DNA of 64,000 nucleotides from Ancylobacter gelatini (GTDB lineage Bacteria; Pseudomonadota; Alphaproteobacteria; Rhizobiales; Xanthobacteraceae). Made by a program: the position numbers and the translations under genes. The stretch is from assembly GCF_022601675.1 (NCBI RefSeq), contig NZ_JAKVIL010000009.1:124001-188000 (forward strand), in the 5' to 3' direction. Under the pieces are notes generated by a model, which saw only the letters and a program-made list of their open reading frames with translations, made no database searches and had not been told where the DNA came from. Below are positions 21,203 to 30,857 of this stretch, piece by piece (within the stretch, counting starts at the first letter, position 1; each line of letters begins with the position of its first letter).

Positions 21203-21682
21203 TCACACCGCCGGGCGGCGGCGCAGATAAAGGATCTGTGCCGTCAGCCCGACCAGCAGCAGGACGAGCAGGCCGGCCTGCGTGCCGAGCAGCAGCGGCG
21301 CGGACGGATCCGTGACGATGGGATGGCCGTCCGGAACCCGGCGCAGTGTCTCGGACACCGCCGGGAGCATCAGCAGGAACGCGCTCAGGCTGAGGCAGAT
21401 GGTCTCGACATAGCGGCTCACGCGGCCCGTGCCGAGGAGCGGCCCGACGCCGTAGCCGACCAGCACGACGACCAGCGTGACCGCACCGATCACGTAGCCG
21501 ACCGACACATGAGTGACCAGGAAGACGCTCGCGCCGCCGATCAGCATGGCGACGAAATAGATGGCGCCGGGCACCGAGCGCGGCACGATGCGCCCATAGC
21601 GGGCAAACATGTAGAACGCGACGGGAATGGCGGGAAGGCTGCCCAGCGTGTGCAGCCAGCCGAGGGGAGAAATGCCGAACAT
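21203..21682 (-). CDS. multi-pass membrane protein, TetR-controlled (function unknown)
   Basis: The 159-residue product has four to five hydrophobic segments (about residues 9-25, 38-60, 62-84, 92-110 and 130-150) with short loops and a basic C-terminal tail (RRRPAV). It is not assigned to a characterised family. A palindromic operator lies 18 bp upstream, closely related to the one in front of the neighbouring TetR gene, so it is probably the regulator's target. Transcription is from the minus strand, downstream of the tetR gene. Confidence 0.75.
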   Translation of the reverse strand: MFGISPLGWLHTLGSLPAIPVAFYMFARYGRIVPRSVPGAIYFVAMLIGGASVFLVTHVSVGYVIGAVTLVVVLVGYGVGPLLGTGRVSRYVETICLSLSAFLLMLPAVSETLRRVPDGHPIVTDPSAPLLLGTQAGLLVLLLVGLTAQILYLRRRPAV

Positions 21683-21700
21683 TGGAAGATCCTTTATCTA

Positions 21701-21716
21701 CCTACCAGTCGGTAGG
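21701..21716. promoter_or_regulatory. TetR-type operator upstream of the membrane-protein gene
   Basis: CCTACCAGTCGGTAGG is an inverted repeat with 6-bp arms and a 4-bp spacer. It stands just upstream of the membrane-protein start and resembles the CTACC-N4-GGTAG site near tetR. Confidence 0.75.
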
Positions 21717-21751
21717 CTTAGAGGGTAAAAGCCGACCCGCTCCCGCCGTGC

Positions 21752-22333
21752 CTATGGCCGGGCGGTGAGACGGTCCAGCAGGGAATCGGTGATGGTGTCG
21801 AAGCAGGCGGCGTCGCCATAGGCACGGGCGGACAGCATGGCGCCATGGATGGTGGCCATGAAGCCCTCCGCCTCGCTGGCCGCGTCCCGCTCCAGACGGA
21901 AACGGCCCTGCCCGGCGCCCTGCTCCAGTGCGGTGCGCAGCCAGGCCGCCAGCGTGCGGAAATGAGCACGCACTTCCGCGCCGACCTCTTCGGGCAAGGC
22001 CGGCATCTCGCTCGCCAGCAGGGCGCAGATGCAGAACGGCGCGGAGGCATCCGCGATGCAGCGCTGCCAGTAGCCGACATAGGCGCGCAGCCGGTCGGCC
22101 GGATCGGCAACGGCGCCCTCCAGCGCGCCCAGCCCCGCCTCCGCCTCCTTGCGGTAGCCGGCGACGAGACTGCGCACCAGTTCCGCCTTGGTGGGGAAGT
22201 GGTGGTGGATGCTCGCCTTGCGGATGCCGACCACCGTGGCGATGTCGGCATAGCTGAACCCGTTATAGCCGCCCGAGACGATCAGGGTCCGGGCGCTGGA
22301 CAGGATGAGATCATGGGTGGAGATGCTGGTCAT
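21752..22333 (-). CDS. TetR/AcrR-family transcriptional repressor
   Basis: The 193-residue protein has the N-terminal TetR helix-turn-helix (about residues 8-55, with ILSSARTLIVSGGYNGFSYADIATVVGIRKASIHHHFPTK) and a variable C-terminal ligand-binding domain. Its start region carries the operator CTACC-N4-GGTAG, and the downstream membrane gene carries a related site. It therefore most likely represses itself and that gene until a small ligand binds. The ligand cannot be predicted. Confidence 0.92.
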   Translation of the reverse strand: MTSISTHDLILSSARTLIVSGGYNGFSYADIATVVGIRKASIHHHFPTKAELVRSLVAGYRKEAEAGLGALEGAVADPADRLRAYVGYWQRCIADASAPFCICALLASEMPALPEEVGAEVRAHFRTLAAWLRTALEQGAGQGRFRLERDAASEAEGFMATIHGAMLSARAYGDAACFDTITDSLLDRLTARP

Positions 22334-22342
22334 GAGCTACGT

Positions 22343-22356
22343 CTACCTTCTGGTAG
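22343..22356. promoter_or_regulatory. TetR-type operator at the tetR promoter
   Basis: CTACCTTCTGGTAG is an inverted repeat (5-bp arms, 4-bp spacer) 9 bp upstream of the tetR start codon. It shares CTACC/GGTAG arms with the operator at 21701 and suggests autoregulation. Confidence 0.7.
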
Positions 22357-22484
22357 GTAGATCGTCAAGGGGCGTGGTCGAAAGGTGGCGCGGCGCCTTA
22401 ACGCCCTGATATGGCGCATACGTCACAATGCTGCTAAGACGCCGGCTCTTTCCGGGAGCCCAATCCGCCCAGGATTTATCTGCC

Positions 22485-23078
22485 ATGCGCACGGCCAGCA
22501 TCACCCGCGCCACCAAGGAAACCGATATCCGCCTTTCCGTGAACCTTGACGGCACGGGCAAGGGGACTATCGCAACCGGCGTCGGCTTCTTCGATCACAT
22601 GCTCGACCTGCTCGCGCGCCATTCGCGCATCGACATGGAGATCAAGGCCAAGGGCGACACCCATATCGACTTCCACCACACGGTGGAGGATGTCGGCATC
22701 GCGCTCGGCCAGGCGGTGAAGACCGCGCTGGGCGACATGCGCGGCGTCACCCGCTATGCCAGCCTGCATTTGCCGATGGACGAGACGCTGACCCGCGTCG
22801 CGCTCGACATTTCCGGCCGGCCGTTCCTGGTGTTCCGCACCGAGTTCGCCGTGCCGAAGATCGGCGAGTTCGACACCGAGCTGGTGCGCGAATTCTTCCA
22901 GGCCTTCGCCATGAATGCCGGGCTCACTTTGCATGTCGAGACGCTGTACGGCGCCAATGCGCACCATATAGCGGAGAGCTGCTTCAAGGGCCTCGCCCGC
23001 GCGCTGCGGGCGGCGGTGGCGATCGATCCGGCGGCGGCGGGGGAAATCCCTTCCACCAAGGGCAGCCTCGGCGGCTGA
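22485..23078 (+). CDS. hisB: imidazoleglycerol-phosphate dehydratase HisB
   Basis: HisB dehydrates imidazoleglycerol phosphate to imidazoleacetol phosphate. The 197-residue protein is the stand-alone dehydratase, without the phosphatase domain of the enteric enzyme. It has the two metal-binding histidine clusters [14 protein letters not shown] and [14 protein letters not shown], and the later [19 protein letters not shown] 22485 is supported by the conserved [12 protein letters not shown] start. It opens the his cluster on the plus strand. Confidence 0.97.
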   Translation: MRTASITRATKETDIRLSVNLDGTGKGTIATGVGFFDHMLDLLARHSRIDMEIKAKGDTHIDFHHTVEDVGIALGQAVKTALGDMRGVTRYASLHLPMDETLTRVALDISGRPFLVFRTEFAVPKIGEFDTELVREFFQAFAMNAGLTLHVETLYGANAHHIAESCFKGLARALRAAVAIDPAAAGEIPSTKGSLGG

Positions 23079-23099
23079 GCGCTGAAGGACGTGTGAACC

Positions 23100-23555
23100 A
23101 TGGCGGTGTGGACCGTTTTCGTGCCCGACGAGGGCGACAACGCGCTTGTCGGCGCACAATGGGCCGAGCAGGTGGTGCTGGTGCGCGAGAAGTTTTCCTG
23201 GCTCGCGCTGCTGTTCGCGCCGCTGGTGCTGCTGCGCCACCGGCTGTGGCTGGCGGTGCTGGGCTATGTGGCGTTTCAGGGCGGCCTGGCCTTCGCGATC
23301 CACCAGCTCCAACTCGGCGATGCCGGTGACGTGCTCTATGCCTTCGCCCATCTGGTGGTCGCATTCGAGCTGCCGGCGCTGCGCCGCGCCAAGCTGACGG
23401 CCCACGGCTATGAGGAAGTCGGCGCGCTGATCGCCCCGACGCTGGATGCCGCCGAGCAGCGTTTCTTCGACGGGCAGGCCGGCGGTGTGCCTTTGCGGAC
23501 GCGCACGCCCTCGCGCACGGTGCTTGGCCTGTTCCCGGAGGCGACGGGCCGATGA
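23100..23555 (+). CDS. DUF2628-like membrane protein inside the his operon
   Basis: The 151-residue product has an N-terminal cytosolic segment ([10 protein letters not shown]), hydrophobic stretches near residues 35-60 and 75-92, and a polar C-terminal tail of about 55 residues. It resembles DUF2628 proteins, small membrane proteins often found among alphaproteobacterial his genes. Its ATG is 21 bp after the hisB stop, and its last 4 bp overlap hisH, so it is read as part of the operon. A role in histidine synthesis is not known. Confidence 0.78.
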   Translation: MAVWTVFVPDEGDNALVGAQWAEQVVLVREKFSWLALLFAPLVLLRHRLWLAVLGYVAFQGGLAFAIHQLQLGDAGDVLYAFAHLVVAFELPALRRAKLTAHGYEEVGALIAPTLDAAEQRFFDGQAGGVPLRTRTPSRTVLGLFPEATGR

Positions 23556-24214
23556 GCCGCGATAATTCCGTCGTCCTGATCGATTACGGCTCGGGCAATC
23601 TGCACTCGGCCGGCAAGGCGCTGGAGCGTGCCGCGCGCGAGGGCGGCAGCGCTCGCCCGGTTATCGTCACCGCCGACCCGGACGCGGTGCGCCGCGCCGA
23701 CCGCGTGGTGCTGCCGGGCGTCGGCGCCTATGCCGATTGCCGGCGCGGCCTCGACGCGGTGCCCGGCATGGTCGAGGCGCTGACCGAGACGGTGATCGGC
23801 GAAGGTCGGCCCTTCCTCGGCATCTGCGTCGGTCTCCAGCTCATGGCCTCGCGCGGGCTGGAGCATGGCGTCACCCCGGGCCTCGGCTGGATCGAGGGCG
23901 ATGTGGTGAAGCTGGAGCCGGACGATGCCGCGCTCAAGATTCCCCATATGGGCTGGAATTCGCTCGACGTGCGCCGCGCGCATGCGCTGCTTGACGGGAT
24001 TCCCACCGGGCCGGACGGGCTCGATGCCTATTTCGTCCATTCCTATCATCTGGCCGCGCGGCGGCCGCAGGATGTGGTGGCCACCGCCGATTACGGCGGC
24101 AAGGTCACCGCCATGGTGGCGCGCGATAATCTCGCCGGCACGCAGTTTCATCCCGAGAAGAGCCAGCGCCTCGGCCTCGCTCTCCTCGCCAATTTCCTGA
24201 AGTGGGCGCCGTGA
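23552..24214 (+). CDS. hisH: imidazole glycerol phosphate synthase glutaminase subunit HisH
   Basis: HisH hydrolyses glutamine and passes ammonia to HisF. The 220-residue class-I amidotransferase has the N-terminal [11 protein letters not shown], the oxyanion strand VVLPGVGAY, the nucleophile motif [11 protein letters not shown] (Cys) and the C-terminal [10 protein letters not shown] (His, Glu). It overlaps the DUF2628-like gene and hisA by 4 bp each. Confidence 0.98.
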   Translation: MSRDNSVVLIDYGSGNLHSAGKALERAAREGGSARPVIVTADPDAVRRADRVVLPGVGAYADCRRGLDAVPGMVEALTETVIGEGRPFLGICVGLQLMASRGLEHGVTPGLGWIEGDVVKLEPDDAALKIPHMGWNSLDVRRAHALLDGIPTGPDGLDAYFVHSYHLAARRPQDVVATADYGGKVTAMVARDNLAGTQFHPEKSQRLGLALLANFLKWAP

Positions 24215-24957
24215 TCCTCTTTCCCGCGATCGATCTCAAGGACGGCATGTGCGTGCGCCTCAAGCAGGGCGACATGGCGCAGGCCACCGTGTTCAACCAT
24301 GACCCGGCCCAGCAGGCCGCCGAGTTCCAGCGCCAGGGCTTCCGCTACCTGCACATCGTCGATCTCGACGGTGCCTTCGCCGGCCGGCCGGTGAACGCGC
24401 AGGCGGTGGACCGCATCCTGGAAACCGTGTCGATGCCGGTGCAGCTCGGCGGCGGCATCCGCGACCTTTCGGGCGTGGAAGGCTGGCTGGAGAAGGGCAT
24501 CACCCGCGTCATTCTCGGCACGGCGGCGGTGCGCGATCCGGCCTTCGTGAAGGAGGCGGCGCGCCGCTTCCCCGGCCGCGTCGCGGTCGGGCTCGACGCC
24601 AAGGACGGGCGCGTGGCGGTGGAAGGCTGGGCGGAAACCTCGGACCTCACCGCGCTGGAACTGGCGCAGCGCTTCGAGGATGCCGGCGTGAGCGCCATCG
24701 TCTACACCGACATCGCGCGCGACGGGCTGCTCAAGGGGCTCAATCTCGACGCCACCATCGCGCTGGCGGAGGCGATCTCGATTCCGGTCGTCGCCTCTGG
24801 CGGGCTTGCCTCGATCGAGGACGTGAAGGCGCTGCTGGAGCCGCGCGCCGAAAAGCTGGAAGGCGCCATCACCGGCCGCGCGCTCTATGACGGCCGGCTC
24901 GACCCGCATGCCGCGCTGGCGCTGGTGGCGGGGATGGCGGCGGGACGCGCCTCATGA
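24211..24957 (+). CDS. hisA: phosphoribosyl-formimino-AICAR-phosphate isomerase HisA
   Basis: HisA isomerises ProFAR to PRFAR on a (beta/alpha)8 barrel. The product starts [11 protein letters not shown], with the catalytic Asp, and has the second catalytic Asp in YTDIARDG, plus [11 protein letters not shown] and ASGGLAS phosphate-binding loops. The GTG at 24211 makes the usual 4-bp overlap with hisH; a GTG three codons earlier would add three residues. The stop overlaps hisF by 4 bp. Confidence 0.97.
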   Translation: MILFPAIDLKDGMCVRLKQGDMAQATVFNHDPAQQAAEFQRQGFRYLHIVDLDGAFAGRPVNAQAVDRILETVSMPVQLGGGIRDLSGVEGWLEKGITRVILGTAAVRDPAFVKEAARRFPGRVAVGLDAKDGRVAVEGWAETSDLTALELAQRFEDAGVSAIVYTDIARDGLLKGLNLDATIALAEAISIPVVASGGLASIEDVKALLEPRAEKLEGAITGRALYDGRLDPHAALALVAGMAAGRAS

Positions 24958-25751
24958 GCGCGTCGCTGCTCAAGGTCCGTGTCATCCCCTGCCTCGACGT
25001 GAAGGACGGGCGCGTCGTCAAGGGTGTGAAATTCGTCGATCTGCGCGATGCCGGCGATCCGGTGGAGGCCGCCAAGGCCTATGACGCGGCCGGTGCGGAT
25101 GAATTGTGCTTCCTCGACATCGCCGCCACGCACGAGAATCGCGGCACCATGATCGACGTGGTGTCGCGCACCGCCGAACAGTGCTTCATGCCGCTGACCG
25201 TGGGCGGCGGCGTGCGCACGGTGGAGGACATCCGCGCGCTGCTGAATGCCGGCGCCGACAAGGTGTCGATCAATTCCGCCGCGGTGGCGCGCCGGGAGTT
25301 CGTGCGCGAGGCGGCTTCCAAGTTCGGCGAGCAGTGCATCGTGGTCGCGATCGACGCCAAGAAGGTCTCGGCCGAGGGCGCGCCCGACCGCTGGGAAATC
25401 TTCACCCATGGCGGGCGCAACCGCACCGGCCTCGACGCGGTGGAATTCGCCCGCGAGGTGGTGGCGCTGGGCGCGGGTGAACTGCTTTTGACCTCGATGG
25501 ACCGCGACGGCACCGGCGAGGGCTTCGACCTCGCCTTGACCCGCGCCATTTCCGATGCCGTGCCGGTGCCGGTGATCGCTTCGGGCGGCGTCGGCGTCCT
25601 CGACCATCTGGTCGACGGCATCGCCAAGGGCGGCGCGTCGGCGGTGCTCGCGGCCTCGATCTTCCATTTCGGCACCTTCACCATCGGCGAGGCCAAAAGG
25701 CGGCTCGCCGAGGCCGGGCTGCCGGTGCGCGCCGCCGGAATGGAGGGCTGA
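24954..25751 (+). CDS. hisF: imidazole glycerol phosphate synthase cyclase subunit HisF
   Basis: HisF joins ammonia from HisH to PRFAR, giving imidazole glycerol phosphate and AICAR. The 265-residue barrel shows [17 protein letters not shown], with the catalytic Asp, and [15 protein letters not shown], with the second catalytic Asp. [11 protein letters not shown] and [10 protein letters not shown] are the phosphate loops. It overlaps hisA by 4 bp and is followed by hisE after 2 bp. Confidence 0.98.
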   Translation: MSASLLKVRVIPCLDVKDGRVVKGVKFVDLRDAGDPVEAAKAYDAAGADELCFLDIAATHENRGTMIDVVSRTAEQCFMPLTVGGGVRTVEDIRALLNAGADKVSINSAAVARREFVREAASKFGEQCIVVAIDAKKVSAEGAPDRWEIFTHGGRNRTGLDAVEFAREVVALGAGELLLTSMDRDGTGEGFDLALTRAISDAVPVPVIASGGVGVLDHLVDGIAKGGASAVLAASIFHFGTFTIGEAKRRLAEAGLPVRAAGMEG

Positions 25752-25753
25752 TC

Positions 25754-26089
25754 ATGAGTGAGACCAAGTCCCGCGTGGATCTCGACGCGCTCGCCACCAT
25801 CGTGGCGCAGCGCGCGCGGGCCGATGCCGGCTCGTCCTATACCCGCAGCCTGATCGAGAAGGGCGTTGCCAAATGCGCGCAGAAGCTCGGCGAGGAGGCG
25901 GTCGAGACCGCGCTCGCCGCGGTTTCCGCTGATACCAAAGCGGTCGTTTCCGAGGCGGCCGATCTTCTCTACCATCTGGCCGTGCTGCTGCAGGTGCGCG
26001 GTGTGCCGCTGGAAGACGTTTATGACGAACTTGGCCGGCGGACGGCCCAGAGCGGGCTTGAAGAAAAAGCGGCGCGAAGCCGGGACTGA
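25754..26089 (+). CDS. hisE: phosphoribosyl-ATP pyrophosphatase HisE
   Basis: HisE hydrolyses phosphoribosyl-ATP to phosphoribosyl-AMP, the second step of histidine synthesis. The 111-residue protein shows [30 protein letters not shown], with the metal-binding acidic residues, and [10 protein letters not shown]. It is the stand-alone form, not fused to HisI. It ends the his cluster here; hisI, hisG, hisD and hisC are not in the window. Confidence 0.96.
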   Translation: MSETKSRVDLDALATIVAQRARADAGSSYTRSLIEKGVAKCAQKLGEEAVETALAAVSADTKAVVSEAADLLYHLAVLLQVRGVPLEDVYDELGRRTAQSGLEEKAARSRD

Positions 26090-26194
26090 CATCCCCGTCG
26101 CGCGACCTGGTTCCTTGCCGGCTCATCATTTGGTATATGGTCGACCAATGCCCGGCGGCCTAAATGTCCGGGCGAGCGATCTGGGGAAGCGCCG

Positions 26195-27154
26195 ATGGAC
26201 CTGAAGCTCGATAGCGTGGGGCTTTCGCCCTTCCGCAATTTCACACGCGCGGAATGGGCGGCGCTGCGTGCCGACACGCCCCAGCCGCTGCAAAATGCCG
26301 AGATTGCCCGGCTTCAGGGCCTGAACGACCGGCTGTCGCTGGCGGAGATCGAGGAAATTTATCTCCCGCTGTCGCGGCTGCTGTCCATGTATGTCGGCTC
26401 GGCGCAGAAGCTGTACCGCGCCATGCAGAAATTCCTCGGCCCGGAGGCCGGTGGCAAGATGCCCTACATCATCGGCGTCGCGGGCTCGGTGGCGGTGGGC
26501 AAGTCCACCACCTCGCGCGTGCTGCAGGCGCTGCTGGCGCGCTGGCATAACACGCCGAAGGTCGCGCTGGTCACCACCGACGGTTTCCTGCTGCCCAATG
26601 CGGTGCTGGAGAGCGAAGGGCTGATGCAGCGCAAGGGCTTCCCGGAAAGCTACGACCTGCCGGCGCTGCTGCATTTCCTCTCGGACATCAAGGCGGGCCG
26701 CCGCCCGGCGCGCGCGCCGGTCTACAGCCACTTCAACTACGACGTGACACCGAACGAGATGGTCGAGGTCGATCAGCCGGACATCCTCATCGTCGAGGGG
26801 CTGAACGTGCTGCAGACCTCGCGCCCGCCCAAGGACGGCAAGGGCATTCCCTTCGTCTCCGATTTCTTCGACTTCAAGATCTATATCGACGCCGACGAGG
26901 CGATACTGGAGCGCTGGTATGTCGAGCGCTTCATGCGGCTGCGCGCCACCGCCTTCCGCGACCCGGCGGCCTATTTCCATCGCTATTCCGGCATCACCGA
27001 CAATGAGGCCGACGCCACGGCGCGCGGCATCTGGCGCACCATCAATCTGGTGAACCTGCGCGAGAACATCCTGCCGACCCGCCAGCGCGCCGACCTGATC
27101 CTGCACAAGGGCGGCGATCACGAGGTCGAGGCGGTGGCGCTGCGCAAGCTCTGA
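26195..27154 (+). CDS. coaA: pantothenate kinase, type I (CoaA)
   Basis: CoaA phosphorylates pantothenate, the first committed step of coenzyme A synthesis. The 319-residue protein has [13 protein letters not shown] near the start and the P-loop [21 protein letters not shown] at about residues 94-114. It then has [10 protein letters not shown], the FPESYD motif and VEGLNVLQ, all hallmarks of the bacterial type I enzyme. It follows hisE across a 105-bp gap in which TTGGTATATGG is the only A+T-rich spot. Confidence 0.97.
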   Translation: MDLKLDSVGLSPFRNFTRAEWAALRADTPQPLQNAEIARLQGLNDRLSLAEIEEIYLPLSRLLSMYVGSAQKLYRAMQKFLGPEAGGKMPYIIGVAGSVAVGKSTTSRVLQALLARWHNTPKVALVTTDGFLLPNAVLESEGLMQRKGFPESYDLPALLHFLSDIKAGRRPARAPVYSHFNYDVTPNEMVEVDQPDILIVEGLNVLQTSRPPKDGKGIPFVSDFFDFKIYIDADEAILERWYVERFMRLRATAFRDPAAYFHRYSGITDNEADATARGIWRTINLVNLRENILPTRQRADLILHKGGDHEVEAVALRKL

Positions 27155-27187
27155 ACCGGCGCGGTGCCGGCGGGAACGGAGAGCGCC

Positions 27188-27832
27188 ATGACAAGCCCGA
27201 TCGAACTCGCCCCCGGCTGCCTGTGGTGGCAAGGCTGGCTGTCGCGGGACCAGCAGCAGGCGCTGGCCGATGACTTGCGCGCGCTGCTCGCGGAGGCGCC
27301 GCTGTTCACCCCGCGCATGCCGCGCACCGGCAAGCCGTTCTCCGTGCGCATGTCCAATTGCGGGCCGCTGGGCTGGGTGTCGGACGCGGCAGGCTATCGT
27401 TACCAGCCGCTCCACCCCGAGACCGGCCGGGCCTGGCCGCCCTTTCCGCCGGTTCTGCTGCGCGCCTGGGGCGAACTCGCCGCCTGTCCCGCCCCGCCGG
27501 AAGCCTGCCTGATCAACTGGTATGGCGAGGGCGCCCGCATGGGGCTGCATCAGGACCGCGACGAGGAGGAATTCGGCGCGCCGGTGCTCTCGCTCTCGCT
27601 GGGCGATACCGCGGTCTTCCGCATTGGCGGTATCAAGCGCACCGACCCCACCCGCTCGATCCGCCTCGCCTCGGGCGACGCGCTGCTGCTGTCGGGCCCG
27701 AGCCGGCTGGCGTTTCACGGCATCGACCGCATTCTGCCGGGCTCGTCGACGCTGCTGAAACAGCCCGGGCGGATCAATCTGACGTTACGGCGGGTGCATC
27801 GTGCTGATGACGCCGCCACCGGCGCGTTATAA
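27188..27832 (+). CDS. alkB: alpha-ketoglutarate-dependent dioxygenase AlkB family
   Basis: AlkB proteins oxidatively remove alkyl groups from nucleic acids using Fe(II) and 2-oxoglutarate. The 214-residue product has the iron ligands in GLHQDRDEEEFG (H-x-D) and the distal LAFHGIDRI (His). It also has NWYGEGARMG and the C-terminal RINLTLRRV with the 2-oxoglutarate-binding arginines. ATG 27188 has GGAG upstream. The substrate (DNA, RNA or protein) is not decided by sequence. No ada or alkA neighbour is present. Confidence 0.9.
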   Translation: MTSPIELAPGCLWWQGWLSRDQQQALADDLRALLAEAPLFTPRMPRTGKPFSVRMSNCGPLGWVSDAAGYRYQPLHPETGRAWPPFPPVLLRAWGELAACPAPPEACLINWYGEGARMGLHQDRDEEEFGAPVLSLSLGDTAVFRIGGIKRTDPTRSIRLASGDALLLSGPSRLAFHGIDRILPGSSTLLKQPGRINLTLRRVHRADDAATGAL

Positions 27833-27883
27833 GGCTGGGAGCGGTTGCGGCCGCCGATATCGTCGAGCCTCGAGGAGACTGGA

Positions 27884-28828
27884 TTGCACCGATTCGCCAA
27901 GGCCCTTCTGGGCATCTTCCTGCTGCTGGGCCTGAGCTTTCCGGCGGCGGCACAGGTCGTGTTCCCCAATCAGGGCTCGATCGGCCTGGTTCCGCCGGCC
28001 GGCATGACCGAAATTCCCGGCGTCGGCGGTTTCGAGGACCGCGCCGCCAAGGCCTCGATCCTGATCGTCGAGATGCCGCCCGGCGCCTATGACGCCATCC
28101 TCCAGACCTTCGAGCCACAGGCGCTTCAGTCCAAGGGCGTGACGGTCGAGGACCGCCGCGACATCGAACTGGCGGACGGGCACAAGGCGGTGCTGCTCAC
28201 CGGCTACCAGAGCGTGGGCGCCATCGCTCTGAAGAAATGGATCATGCTGGCGGAAGGCAAGGGCCAGACCGCCATGATCACCGTGCAGTTCCCCGAGGAA
28301 TCCGCCGGGCGCTATTCCGACGAGGCGATCGAGACCGCGCTGCGCAGCCTGGCGTTCCGCGCGCCGCCCACGGAAGAGGAAATGCTGGCGCGCCTGCCCT
28401 TCGCCATTTCCGATCTCGGCGGCTTCCGCGTGCTGCGGGTGCTCGGCGGGTCGGCGGTGTTGCTGACCGGAGCCCGCCCCGATGAGAAGGGCGGCAATGT
28501 GCTGCCCTATTTCATCGTCGGCGTGGCGCGCGGCGATGTGCGGGAAGAAGAACGCGAAAGCCTCGCCAAGCGCGCGCTGGGCAGCATTCCCGGCGTGAAG
28601 GACATCCGCCCCGAGCGCGGCGGCCCGCTCCGGATCGCCGGCCAGCCCGGCATCGAGATCATCGCCAAGGGCATCGAGACGCAGACCGGCAAGCCGGTGA
28701 AGGTGGCGCAGTGGCTCAGCTTCGGGCGCGGCAGCTATCTGCGCATGGTCGGGGTGACGCCCGAGGAGAGCTTCGAGGACAACTTCACCCGCCTGCGCGG
28801 GCTGCGCGACGCGGTTGAGATGCGCTGA
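27884..28828 (+). CDS. secreted protein of unknown function
   Basis: The 314-residue product begins with a signal peptide: basic HRFAK, hydrophobic core ALLGIFLLLGLSF, cleavage near PAAAQV. The rest is a soluble periplasmic protein without cysteines in obvious pairs. It has two similar-looking halves of alternating strands and helices, but no family is recognised. The start is TTG 27884 with GAGGAG nine bases upstream; an earlier in-frame codon at 27845 would place charged residues before the signal. It is downstream of alkB and convergent with grpE. Confidence 0.8.
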   Translation: MHRFAKALLGIFLLLGLSFPAAAQVVFPNQGSIGLVPPAGMTEIPGVGGFEDRAAKASILIVEMPPGAYDAILQTFEPQALQSKGVTVEDRRDIELADGHKAVLLTGYQSVGAIALKKWIMLAEGKGQTAMITVQFPEESAGRYSDEAIETALRSLAFRAPPTEEEMLARLPFAISDLGGFRVLRVLGGSAVLLTGARPDEKGGNVLPYFIVGVARGDVREEERESLAKRALGSIPGVKDIRPERGGPLRIAGQPGIEIIAKGIETQTGKPVKVAQWLSFGRGSYLRMVGVTPEESFEDNFTRLRGLRDAVEMR

Positions 28829-28849
28829 GGCATGTTGCCGGCGCGCCGG

Positions 28850-28875
28850 CCGGCAGCGAGGCGTCTCGCCGCCGG
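28850..28875. terminator. hairpin between convergent secreted-protein gene and grpE
   Basis: CCGGCAGCGA pairs with TCGCCGCCGG (one mismatch) around a 6-nt loop in the 64-bp gap between converging genes. There is no T-run, so a two-way terminator role is tentative. Confidence 0.4.
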
Positions 28876-28892
28876 CTGGTCTAAGATCGTGC

Positions 28893-29543
28893 TTACTTGG
28901 TCTCGGCGGTCCCGCTGTCCGACGGCGAGGCGACCTTGGGCCCGCCCTTGGACACGCCGACCAGCGCCGGGCGCAGCACACGGCCACCGATGGTGTAGCC
29001 GGACTGGATTACCTGGACCACGGTGCCGGACGGCAGCTCGGTATTGGGCACCTCGAACATCGCCTGGTGCAGGTTCGGGTCGAACTTGGCGCCTTCCGCC
29101 TCGATCCGGGCCACGCCATGCTTGCTCAGGGTCTGCGTCAGCGCGCGGGCGGTGAGGTCGATGCCCTCCAGCAGCGTCTTCAACGTGCCGTCGGCCTTCT
29201 CGCGCGCCTCGGGGTCGATGGTGGAGAGCGCGCGCTCGAAATCGTCCGCGACCGTCACCACGTCGCGGGCAAAGCCGGTAATGCCATAGACCTTGGCGTC
29301 CGCCACCTCGCGCTCGGCGCGGCGGCGTACATTGTCGGCCTCGGCGAAGGCGCGCAGGAACTTGTCCTTCAGCGCGGCGACCTCGGCCTCGAGCCGCTCC
29401 TTCTCCGCCGCGAACTGCGCGGCAACGGTCTCGGTGGCCTCGGCGGCCGCTTCCTGCGCGGGATCGACGGCGATGCCCTCCTGGAGGGAGGCTTCCGCCG
29501 CCGCGTCAGGGTCTTCCGCCGGGTTGCGGGTATCGTCGCTCAT
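28893..29543 (-). CDS. grpE: nucleotide exchange factor GrpE
   Basis: GrpE releases ADP from DnaK during chaperone cycling. The 216-residue protein has an acidic disordered N-terminus, a long coiled coil (about residues 45-100, AAQFAAEKERLEAEVAALKDKFLRA), the family motif FARDVVTVADDFERAL and a C-terminal beta domain with GTVVQVIQSGYTIGGRVLRPA. ATG 29543 gives the normal length. It follows hrcA on the same strand and has its own heat-shock-type promoter overlapping the hrcA stop. dnaK and dnaJ are not in the window. Confidence 0.97.
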   Translation of the reverse strand: MSDDTRNPAEDPDAAAEASLQEGIAVDPAQEAAAEATETVAAQFAAEKERLEAEVAALKDKFLRAFAEADNVRRRAEREVADAKVYGITGFARDVVTVADDFERALSTIDPEAREKADGTLKTLLEGIDLTARALTQTLSKHGVARIEAEGAKFDPNLHQAMFEVPNTELPSGTVVQVIQSGYTIGGRVLRPALVGVSKGGPKVASPSDSGTAETK

Positions 29544-29604
29544 GAAAACCTCGTCGGGAACTTGAAGATCGTCGGCGCGGGCGCATTGCCGCGCAACGCC
29601 TGCC

Positions 29605-29633
29605 ATATCGGGGTCCGGGGGCGAAAAATCAAG
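29605..29633 (-). promoter_or_regulatory. candidate RpoH (sigma-32) promoter of grpE
   Basis: On the minus strand CTTGAT is followed by CCCCGATAT, with exactly 21 bp between CTTG and ATAT, resembling the CTTGAA-N-CCCCATNT heat-shock consensus. It overlaps the hrcA stop and lies about 60 bp upstream of grpE. Confidence 0.6.
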
Positions 29634-30729
29634 CCGCGTCGATGCCGGAGCCCGACAACACGCGGCTCACGACGCGCGCGGTGAAGTCCACCATCGGGAC
29701 GATTCGCGCATAATTCAGCCGGGTCGGCCCGATCACGCCGAGCACCCCGACCACCCGTCCCTGCCCATCGGTATAGGGCGCGACGATGGTGGAGGAACCC
29801 GACAGCGAGAACAGCTTGTTCTCCGAGCCGATGAAGATGCGCAGCCCTTGCGCGTCCTCGGCCCGGCCCAGAAGGTCGACCACCTCCTGCTTGGCTTCGA
29901 GGTCGTCGAACAGCAGTCGCACCCGTTCCAGGTCCTCGATGGCCTTGAGGTCCTGCAGCAGCCGGGTCTGGCCGCGCACGATCAGCCGTCGCTCCGCCTT
30001 GTCGCCGCCGGACCAGCTCGCCAGCCCGGTTTCCACCACGCGGGCGGTGATCTCGTCCAGCTCGGCGCGCCGGGCGGCCAGCGCGCGCTCCACCTCGACG
30101 CGCAACTCGGCCAGCGTGCGCCCGCGGGTGCGGGAATTGAGGAAATTGGTGGCCTCCACCAGCGCCGAGGACGGCAGGCCGGTGGGCAGCGGCACCAGCC
30201 GGTTCTCGACCTCGCCATCCTCCGAGACCAGGATCAGCAGCGCGCGGGTGGGATCGAGCGCCACGAACTCGATATGCTTGAGCCGCGTGTCGCTCTTGGT
30301 GGTGGTCACCACCCCGGCGCCGCGCGACAGGCCCGACAGCAGGGTGGACGCCTCGGAGAGTACGCCCTCCACCGTTTGAGCGCGGGCGGCGGCGCGGACC
30401 TGCGCCTCGATGGATTTGCGTTCGTCCTCGGAGACGTCGCCGATCTCCAGCAGCGCGTCGACGAAGAAGCGCAGGCCGCGCTCGGTCGGCAGGCGGCCGG
30501 CGCTGGTGTGGGGGGCGAAGATGAGGCCGGCGGCCTCCAGATCCGCCATCACGTTGCGCACCGAGGCCGGGGAGAGCGTCATGGGAATGAGGCGCGAGAT
30601 GTTGCGCGAGCCGGCCGGTTCGCCGGTGGCGAGATAGGTCTCCACGATCTGCCGGAAGATCTCGCGCGAGCGCTCGTCCAGACGGGCGAGCGAGGGGGCG
30701 GTGGAAGCCAGCAGGGGATCGAGTGCCAT
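29629..30729 (-). CDS. hrcA: heat-inducible transcriptional repressor HrcA
   Basis: HrcA represses groE/dnaK-class heat-shock genes by binding CIRCE elements. The 366-residue protein has an N-terminal winged helix ([30 protein letters not shown], then [18 protein letters not shown]) and the typical dimerisation/inserted domains, with [31 protein letters not shown] at the end. The start is ATG 30729. No CIRCE element was found in this window, so its targets lie elsewhere. It is divergent from rph. Confidence 0.97.
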   Translation of the reverse strand: MALDPLLASTAPSLARLDERSREIFRQIVETYLATGEPAGSRNISRLIPMTLSPASVRNVMADLEAAGLIFAPHTSAGRLPTERGLRFFVDALLEIGDVSEDERKSIEAQVRAAARAQTVEGVLSEASTLLSGLSRGAGVVTTTKSDTRLKHIEFVALDPTRALLILVSEDGEVENRLVPLPTGLPSSALVEATNFLNSRTRGRTLAELRVEVERALAARRAELDEITARVVETGLASWSGGDKAERRLIVRGQTRLLQDLKAIEDLERVRLLFDDLEAKQEVVDLLGRAEDAQGLRIFIGSENKLFSLSGSSTIVAPYTDGQGRVVGVLGVIGPTRLNYARIVPMVDFTARVVSRVLSGSGIDAA

Positions 30730-30763
30730 GGGCGACGTATTCCTCAGGGACGGCGAATCCCAA

Positions 30764-30792
30764 TAATCGGCATTCGTCGCCCCGCGTTCAAG
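30764..30792 (-). promoter_or_regulatory. candidate RpoH (sigma-32) promoter of hrcA
   Basis: CTTGAA on the minus strand is followed after 21 bp (counted from CTTG) by ATTATT, in the context CCGATTAT. It lies 35 bp upstream of the hrcA start. The spacing equals that of the grpE and hsp20 motifs, though the -10 match is weaker. Confidence 0.5.
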
Positions 30793-30857
30793 GCCGCGCA
30801 TTGCGTGCCCGCCCGGCCACCCTTACAAGGGCGCTCCAATTCGTTCAGGAGAAAACC

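Noticed and set aside
28837..28850. GCCGGC-type palindrome after the secreted-protein gene
   Set aside because: Short G+C palindromes are expected by chance at this base composition; the neighbouring stem at 28850-28875 is the better candidate.
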